A stretch of DNA of 21,425 bases from contig CAZVCC010000052.1 of the NCBI GenBank assembly GCA_964626015.1, forward strand, positions 1 to 21,425, read 5' to 3'. Below the pieces are notes generated by a model. It made no database searches, was not told where the DNA came from, and saw nothing but the letters and a program-made list of their open reading frames with translations. The stretch comes from CAIKZJ01 sp964626015 (GTDB taxonomy: Bacteria > Bacteroidota > Ignavibacteria > Tepidaquicellales > Tepidaquicellaceae). Below are positions 16,594-21,425 of the stretch, in pieces. Position numbers and translations under genes: made by a program. Each line of letters begins with the position of its first letter. Position 1 is the first letter of the stretch.

Positions 16594-18057
16594 ATGGAAG
16601 ATTTTCTCCCTTTAAAAAGGATAGACTATATTGAGTTCTTTTGCGGGAATGCTAAGCAATCTGCAATTTATTATCAATATGCTTTTGGTTTTAAGCTTAC
16701 CGCATATTCTGGACTCGAAACTGGAAACAGAGAGTTCGCTTCATACCTTCTCGAGCAAGGAAAAATAAGATTCATCCTCACAACGGCTTATCATGATACT
16801 GGTTTCATTTCTGAACATGTAAAATTGCATGGCGATGGCGTTCGTGATGTTGCTTTTGAAGTCGATGATGCCGCAAAATCGTTCAATGAGACTGTCAATA
16901 GAGGTGCTGTTGCTGTTTTGGAACCGACTGAATTTAAAGATGATTTCGGTACTATTATTAAATCGTCTATAAAAACTTTTGGTGATACCATACATTCATT
17001 CATTGAAAGGAAGAATTATAATGGGTTGTTTCTTCCCGGTTTTGTGGATGCCTCTCACAAATCTCTGAAAGGAATAACGGATACTAATTTAAAAGCTGTT
17101 GACCACATGGTCGGAAATGTTGAACTCGGAAATATGCTGACGTGGGTTGAGTTCTATGCAAAAGTTCTCGGCTTTAATCAGTTATTATCTTTCGATGATA
17201 AGGATATTTCAACAGAATATACTGCACTGATGAGCAAAGTTATGCAGAATAGCACGGGTAAGATTAAAATTCCTATCAACGAGCCTGCTAAAGGGAAGAA
17301 AAAATCACAGATTGAAGAATATCTTGATTTCTATAAATCACCGGGTATTCAGCATATTGCTCTTGCTACACCTGATATACTCGGTACTGTTAATAGTTTA
17401 AGAGAAAGAGGTGTTGAATTTCTTACCGTTCCGACAACATATTATTCTGAACTTGAAGGCAGAGTAGGGAAAATTGATGAAGATGTTCAGTCCTTACAAG
17501 ACCTCGGTATTTTAGTAGATAAGGATGATGACGGGTACTTGCTGCAGATATTTACTAAACCCGTGGAAGATAGGCCTACTCTTTTCTTCGAAATCATACA
17601 AAGAAAAGGTGCACGTAGTTTCGGTAAAGGCAATTTTAAAGCTCTTTTTGAGTCTATCGAAAGAGAACAGGCTTTAAGGGGAACTCTTGAAAATGATACA
17701 ACCGAAGACGCAATTACTGATGATTTACTAGATTTACAGATAATTAATGGTCTAAAAGAACTCGGTAGTAATGATAATTCTTTTTTTAAAGAAATAATTG
17801 ATCTTTATATCGCCCAGTATCCTGAGTTGATAGATAAAATCAAGAATTATAATAAAACACATGACTTTGAGAATCTTTCAAAATCTGCTCACGCTTTAAA
17901 AGGTGCAAGCTTGAATATTGGTGCTAAAAAACTGGCAGATGTTTGCAAAACAATTGAATTAAATTCTCACGAAAAACACTCGATGGAATATGGTGAACTG
18001 ATTCAAGAAATTGAATCGTTGTACAAAATTACTATATCTGAGTTACAAAAATTATAA
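16594..18057 (+). CDS. hppD: 4-hydroxyphenylpyruvate dioxygenase fused to a C-terminal histidine phosphotransfer (HPt) domain
   Basis: Residues 1-365 form a full-length HPPD, which converts 4-hydroxyphenylpyruvate and O2 into homogentisate and CO2 in tyrosine breakdown, using Fe(II). The three metal ligands are present: H171 (VDHMVGNV), H254 (GIQHIALAT) and E333 (LFFEIIQR). Substrate-pocket residues conserved in plant and bacterial HPPDs are also there: S214, P227/N229 (PINEP), Q239 (KSQI), Q253, Q318 and F320 (LLQIF), F331, F343 and F348 (FGKGNF). The PINEP motif and the length argue for HPPD rather than hydroxymandelate synthase. The normal family end (LFESIEREQALRGTL, 351-365) is followed by a short acidic linker and then an HPt domain (~375-487) with phospho-acceptor H433 in S-A-H-A-L-K-G-A-S and NIGAKKLAD after it. 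HPPDs normally stop at ~360-380 residues, so the extra ~110 residues are a true fusion, with one unbroken frame. The gene lies between a sigma-54 response regulator and a hybrid kinase whose own HPt-like domain is a paralogue. A role in a phosphorelay or phospho-control of the enzyme is inferred. Confidence 0.95.
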   Translation: MEDFLPLKRIDYIEFFCGNAKQSAIYYQYAFGFKLTAYSGLETGNREFASYLLEQGKIRFILTTAYHDTGFISEHVKLHGDGVRDVAFEVDDAAKSFNETVNRGAVAVLEPTEFKDDFGTIIKSSIKTFGDTIHSFIERKNYNGLFLPGFVDASHKSLKGITDTNLKAVDHMVGNVELGNMLTWVEFYAKVLGFNQLLSFDDKDISTEYTALMSKVMQNSTGKIKIPINEPAKGKKKSQIEEYLDFYKSPGIQHIALATPDILGTVNSLRERGVEFLTVPTTYYSELEGRVGKIDEDVQSLQDLGILVDKDDDGYLLQIFTKPVEDRPTLFFEIIQRKGARSFGKGNFKALFESIEREQALRGTLENDTTEDAITDDLLDLQIINGLKELGSNDNSFFKEIIDLYIAQYPELIDKIKNYNKTHDFENLSKSAHALKGASLNIGAKKLADVCKTIELNSHEKHSMEYGELIQEIESLYKITISELQKL

Positions 18058-18059
18058 TG

Positions 18060-18075
18060 TGGTATACTTCTTGCA
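18060..18075 (+). promoter_or_regulatory. Candidate sigma-54 (-24/-12) promoter upstream of the hybrid kinase gene
   Basis: TGGTATACTTCTTGCA starts 2 bases after the stop of the HPPD-HPt gene. It matches the sigma-54 consensus TGGCACG-N4-TTGCW at TGG, A5 and TTGCA, with the invariant GG (18061-18062) and GC (18073-18074) exactly 10 bases apart. Transcription would start around 18086, giving a leader of about 105 bases before the kinase ATG at 18192. The neighbouring sigma-54 activator gene makes it a credible regulated promoter. It rests on sequence match and position only. Confidence 0.6.
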
Positions 18076-18152
18076 AAAGAATTAGAGATAAATTAATATA
18101 AATTAGATTAAGTAATTGTTTTTATAGCATTAATCTATTTATTACTGAATTA

Positions 18153-18173
18153 TTAATATAGTATGAATATTAA
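18153..18173. repeat. Inverted repeat in kinase gene leader
   Basis: TTAATAT (18153-18159) and its exact reverse complement ATATTAA (18167-18173) are separated by 7 bases (AGTATGA). The repeat ends 18 bases before the kinase start codon. It could be an operator or a weak leader hairpin. The A/T-only arms make chance occurrence quite possible. Confidence 0.2.
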
Positions 18174-18191
18174 ATATATAGTTAGAGAACT

Positions 18192-21032
18192 ATGACTTTT
18201 AAGAGTTTACATCTTCGAGATGATGTTATATCTTTGCTTAATCTTAAATCAGAAAAAGAATTTTCTAATTTCTTAAATTGGTTTGCAGGTATCAGTGATT
18301 ATGTTAGAATTCCTAACTATGCTTCCGATGTACCTTCCAGAATAAATGATTTATTTTCTCTAATTGATAAAAATTACTCATCTCTTGAAGAAGAGACAAG
18401 CAGAAAAATAAAAGACCTAAAATTTCTAGCAGATGAGCTTAAGAAATCAAGCGAATTAGTTGTTAGTGATGCCAAGAGACAGAAATATATTCATCTTCAT
18501 TTAAAAGAAGTCCTACTTTTACTGTTGAAGCATGTTGGTAAAAGCGAGGAATACATTGAAGGTCTAAATCCTGAGCAAATGCTCAACTTAATCACTACCA
18601 TCATTACAGAATTGACGAACCAGTCTTCAAACAATTTGATTTCAGGTGGAAATTTCGAAACTTTTGCTGATGGATTAAAGGATATCATATTTCAAACGGA
18701 TTCTCAAGGTAAGATTATATACGCAAATAATGCATGGATAGACATTACCGGTTTTAATGAAGAAGATACAATGAATAATCTGCTTGAACGGTTTATGTTT
18801 TCAAGCGATTTGGAAATATATAAATTATACCTAAATGAATTAGTTAGTAAAAAAAAGGAATTTGTTCGTTTTCAAATTAGATTTGTGAGTAAAAGAAGCG
18901 ATTTGATTTGGGCTGATGTATTTGCACGTATGTTGTTCGATGACAGGGGTAGAATTTCAGGTCTCTATGGAATTATAACAGACATAACTGAAAGGAAAAG
19001 GAATGAAGAAGAATTAATCCGATTGAAAAATGAGGCTGAGCAGGCAGTAAGAGCTAAATCAGATTTTCTTTCCGTTATGAGTCATGAAATAAGAACTCCG
19101 ATGAACGGGGTTCTTGGTATGGCTGACCTTTTGCTTGAAACAAAGCTTAGCCCGGAGCAAAAGGAATATGTTGAGACAATAAAAAATAGCGGCAATACAC
19201 TCCTCACTCTGATCAATGATATTCTTGATTTCACAAAAATTGAATTTAGTAAAGTTGACTTGCAGGAAGCTCCTTTTGAAATAAGAGATTGCATCGAAGA
19301 GGCTTTTGAACTCGTTGCTCCTATCGCTGTCAAGAAACACTTGGATTTGCTTTACATGATAGAACCTAATGTTCCTGAAATGATCCTTGGAGATGTTTCG
19401 CGATTAAGACAAATCTTGGTGAATCTTGTCAATAATGCAGTTAAGTTCACGGAAACAGGTGAAGTTCTCGTTATAGTTAAAGCTCTTAAAAATGTTAAAG
19501 AAGAAGTAGAACTTCAGTTCTCTGTTAAAGATACTGGTGTTGGTATTCCTCTTGATAAGCAGGAAATTATTTTCCTGAGCTTTACTCAAGCTGATTCATC
19601 AGTTACAAGAAAATTTGGAGGAACCGGACTCGGGCTTGCTATCTGTAAAAGACTTGTTACACTTATGGGTGGAGAAATATGGGTCGAAAGCTTGGAGAAT
19701 GTTGGTTCAGTTTTTAGTTTTACTATAAAGTCTAAAGTTCCAAAAGTATCATCTCCGAAGATATTTCTCAAATCTTCATCAACTCCTTTAAAAAATAAAA
19801 GAATTCTTATCGTTGACGATAACGAAACCAATTTGCATATTATGAACATTCAGTGCAAAAACTGGGGAATGATTCCAAGATCTACAAAAGACCCGCAGGA
19901 AGCACTAAAATGGATTGTTAATGATGATCCCTTTGATATTGCTGTTCTCGATATGTTAATGCCGGATATTGATGGACTTACACTCGCAGGAAAATTCAGA
20001 AATTATCGGGATGAAAAGAGTTTACCGATAATTATTTTTACTTCCTCTGATAGTTTAGTTAACGACCACCAAGGGAAAGAAATTAATATCAACGCTATTT
20101 TGAGAAAGCCCATACGACAAACACAACTTCAAAACTTATTGTTTCAAACTTTAAAAGTTAACGAAATTGAAACTCCTAAGAAAGAAGAAAAAAATAGAGA
20201 GGAGAAGATGGAAAAACCCAAAGTAGAAAAATTTACATTACCAGAAGTTAAAGAAGATGTTAATTCAATTAATGGACACATAGAAGACAGGTCTTTAAAA
20301 ATTCTCGTTGCTGAAGATAATATGATTAACAGAAAATTGATTCATAAAATATTATCTCAAATTGGGTATGATTCAGACCACGCTGTGCATGGACTTGAAG
20401 CTATAGATAAACTAAAACAAGTAAGCTATGATATAATCTTCATGGACGTTCAAATGCCTGAAATGGATGGTATTGAAGCTTCAAAACATATCGTTAAAAA
20501 TTGGGAGGTTAATGAAAGACCGGTAATTATAGCTATGACTGCTAACGTGATGCAGGGCGACAAGGATAAATGTATTAATGCGGGTATGGATGATTATCTA
20601 AGCAAACCGGTGATTATTGAAGATGTAGAAAAAATACTTGCTAAGTGGATTGATACAATAAATCAAAGAAAATTAAATAAAAAGAAAAACATTAAAAAAG
20701 GTTTTAATATTGATTCCGATATTTTAAATGTATTAAAAGATTTTAATATTGAAAACAAATTTACGACCATAAATGAACTATATTTGAATCTTGCCCCCGA
20801 ACTCATAAAAAATATTAAATCTTCATTTAATGAAAATAATCTTATTGAAATGAAGAAATATTCATCTCATCTGAAAAAAATTAGTATTAACTTAGGTGCT
20901 GAAAGATTAGCTGATATTTGTATGAAAATTGAATCGTTGAATGGAAATACAACTCGAAGTGAGCTGACTACTTTAATCAATAGAATTGACAGTGTTTATA
21001 AAATCACTATTAACGATTTAATAAAATCATAA
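18192..21032 (+). CDS. Cytoplasmic hybrid histidine kinase (PAS-HisKA-HATPase-REC-REC-degenerate HPt)
   Basis: There is no signal peptide or membrane segment, so it senses something inside the cell. Residues 1-~150 are a helical region I do not recognise. The PAS domain spans ~155-270 (IIFQTDSQGKIIYANNAWID...ITDITERKR). HisKA has H298 in SHEIRTPMNG. The HATPase has N411/N415 (NLVNNAVKFT), G1 D447-T-G-V-G, the F box FLSFTQAD and G2 GGTGLGLA (476-483). Receiver 1 (~536-655) has D542/D543, phospho-acceptor D587, T617 and K639. A Lys/Glu-rich linker (~660-690) leads to receiver 2 (~702-820) with E708/D709, D752, T783 and K805. The last ~108 residues are HPt-like and paralogous to the HPt on the adjacent HPPD, but the phospho-acceptor position is S892, with a histidine one place later (H893), and the usual Gly is K896. 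Kinase and receivers look active; the HPt probably is not. The gene is 134 bases after HPPD-HPt, with a candidate sigma-54 promoter between. Confidence 0.95.
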   Translation: MTFKSLHLRDDVISLLNLKSEKEFSNFLNWFAGISDYVRIPNYASDVPSRINDLFSLIDKNYSSLEEETSRKIKDLKFLADELKKSSELVVSDAKRQKYIHLHLKEVLLLLLKHVGKSEEYIEGLNPEQMLNLITTIITELTNQSSNNLISGGNFETFADGLKDIIFQTDSQGKIIYANNAWIDITGFNEEDTMNNLLERFMFSSDLEIYKLYLNELVSKKKEFVRFQIRFVSKRSDLIWADVFARMLFDDRGRISGLYGIITDITERKRNEEELIRLKNEAEQAVRAKSDFLSVMSHEIRTPMNGVLGMADLLLETKLSPEQKEYVETIKNSGNTLLTLINDILDFTKIEFSKVDLQEAPFEIRDCIEEAFELVAPIAVKKHLDLLYMIEPNVPEMILGDVSRLRQILVNLVNNAVKFTETGEVLVIVKALKNVKEEVELQFSVKDTGVGIPLDKQEIIFLSFTQADSSVTRKFGGTGLGLAICKRLVTLMGGEIWVESLENVGSVFSFTIKSKVPKVSSPKIFLKSSSTPLKNKRILIVDDNETNLHIMNIQCKNWGMIPRSTKDPQEALKWIVNDDPFDIAVLDMLMPDIDGLTLAGKFRNYRDEKSLPIIIFTSSDSLVNDHQGKEININAILRKPIRQTQLQNLLFQTLKVNEIETPKKEEKNREEKMEKPKVEKFTLPEVKEDVNSINGHIEDRSLKILVAEDNMINRKLIHKILSQIGYDSDHAVHGLEAIDKLKQVSYDIIFMDVQMPEMDGIEASKHIVKNWEVNERPVIIAMTANVMQGDKDKCINAGMDDYLSKPVIIEDVEKILAKWIDTINQRKLNKKKNIKKGFNIDSDILNVLKDFNIENKFTTINELYLNLAPELIKNIKSSFNENNLIEMKKYSSHLKKISINLGAERLADICMKIESLNGNTTRSELTTLINRIDSVYKITINDLIKS

Positions 21033-21196
21033 CAAAACTTTTTCCTTGTCCTTTGATTTTCTCGAAAAATATATATATATTAATATATGCATCGACTTTA
21101 TTCAATATAAAAAGACTTTTCCCTATACATCTCTATAACCAACTCATAATTTATTGTTATTACAATAATATCTGAAATTTCCATTAAAAACTCGAT

Positions 21197-21229
21197 AAAA
21201 GTACAATAATAGTACGTTAAAAGTACGGT
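21197..21229. repeat. Three direct repeats (AAWAGTACNNT) with exact 11-base period
   Basis: The units are AAAAGTACAAT (21197-21207), AATAGTACGTT (21208-21218) and AAAAGTACGGT (21219-21229). GTAC recurs at 21201, 21212 and 21223, about one helical turn apart, so a protein could bind all three on one face. This is the layout of sites for cooperative direct-repeat binders such as OmpR/PhoB-type regulators. The last unit runs into a promoter-like element. Confidence 0.55.
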
Positions 21230-21236
21230 ATAATTG
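21229..21236 (+). promoter_or_regulatory. Promoter -10/-7-like element TATAATTG after the GTAC repeats
   Basis: TATAATTG contains a perfect TATAAT (21229-21234) and matches the Bacteroidetes -7 consensus TAnnTTTG at all but one position. No -35/-33 hexamer is visible; the three GTAC repeats occupy that space, as expected for an activator-dependent or repressed promoter. It would transcribe rightward out of the window with a leader of at least ~180 bases. Confidence 0.35.
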
Positions 21237-21425
21237 GACTATCAAATGGTAAATAATTGGTATTTCCAGCATATCAAAGAATATACATCAGTTTCCATAA
21301 GTTAACCTGCATCATAAAAGATTCTTTCTAAACAAGCAAAAGCACTTGCACCTTTCTAACGTAAACCTCTTTCCTGACTTCGTCACTTATTTTTCTTTAA
21401 GTAAAAATCCTGCAAAATTCAGCCA

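Larger units (their letters stand above)
21033..21425. other. Gene-free A/T-rich region at the window end
   Basis: No open frame on either strand looks like a gene; the longest plausible start I read is a 28-codon minus-strand frame (21098-21184) with no supporting features. The region holds a 14-base A/T palindrome (21075-21088), a 7-bp inverted repeat TTATTGT/ACAATAA (21151-21157/21162-21168) and the GTAC repeat cluster listed separately. No G/C-rich hairpin with a T-tract follows the kinase gene, so I see no clear terminator. The stretch 21240-21425 shows nothing recognisable and may be the leader or upstream region of a gene outside the window. Confidence 0.6.

Noticed and set aside
16594..17690. 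Hydroxymandelate synthase or a generic glyoxalase/VOC protein instead of HPPD
   Set aside because: The PINEP segment, the Q239/Q253/Q318 set, the FGKGNF end and the full length are those of HPPD; I found no feature pointing to the synthase.
17952..18016. Symmetric GAATTAAATTC and ATTCA-N6-TGAAT elements just upstream of the sigma-54 promoter as possible activator sites
   Set aside because: They lie in the HPPD-HPt coding sequence, differ from each other and are A/T-rich; position fits an enhancer but the sequence evidence is too weak to list.
21075..21088. 14-base A/T palindrome after the kinase gene as a terminator
   Set aside because: Only A/T pairs and no T-tract after it; RNA stem would be very weak.
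21098..21184. A 28-codon minus-strand frame starting ATG in the terminal gene-free region
   Set aside because: Too short, no ribosome binding site, composition like the surrounding A/T-rich DNA, and it runs against the direction of every other gene.

Overview
The window is AT-rich and all nine-plus genes lie on the + strand. It looks like chromosomal DNA of an Ignavibacteria-type member of the Bacteroidota/Chlorobi group. The grounds are the C-terminal secretion tails with the YPNPFNP motif (type IX secretion, T9SS), a PorV/UPF0164-type outer-membrane protein, a TonB-dependent receptor with an N-terminal carboxypeptidase-regulatory-like domain, and generally weak Shine-Dalgarno signals. I see no tRNA, rRNA, CRISPR array, insertion sequence or phage gene.

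Region 1 (about 169-15109) is an envelope and secretion cluster. It holds a T9SS-tailed protein of unknown function, a T9SS-tailed protein with two OB-fold-like domains, a lipoprotein with a possible ThuA/glutamine-amidotransferase-like fold, a TonB-dependent receptor, a PorV-like protein, an NHL-repeat lipoprotein and a GT-C-like membrane protein. The last gene encodes a secreted phospholipase-D-superfamily protein with two intact HKD motifs and a T9SS tail. Genes from 4586 to 12698 are very tightly packed (gaps of 3-14 bases, one TAATG overlap) and probably form one operon. A perfect 13-bp hairpin sits just before the lipoprotein gene.

Region 2 (15148-21032) is a signalling and metabolism cluster. 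It consists of an NtrC-type sigma-54 response regulator, a 4-hydroxyphenylpyruvate dioxygenase (HPPD) fused at its C-terminus to a histidine phosphotransfer (HPt) domain, and a membrane-free hybrid histidine kinase (new N-terminal domain, PAS, HisKA/HATPase, two receivers, HPt-like domain). The HPPD carries every metal ligand and substrate-contact residue I know to look for, and its HPt has the phospho-accepting histidine. The kinase's own HPt-like domain is a paralogue of it, aligning without gaps over the last ~78 residues, but has serine at the phospho-acceptor position. A near-consensus sigma-54 promoter (GG-N10-GC) lies immediately after the HPPD-HPt gene and reads into the kinase gene. 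My inference is a phosphorelay in which the kinase passes phosphate through the HPt on a tyrosine-catabolic enzyme to the sigma-54 activator, which feeds back on the kinase gene. I know of no described system like this, and it is the most interesting content of the window.

Region 3 (21033-21425) has no convincing gene. It contains three AAWAGTAC direct repeats spaced exactly 11 bases apart, running into a TATAAT(TG) promoter-like element that points out of the window.
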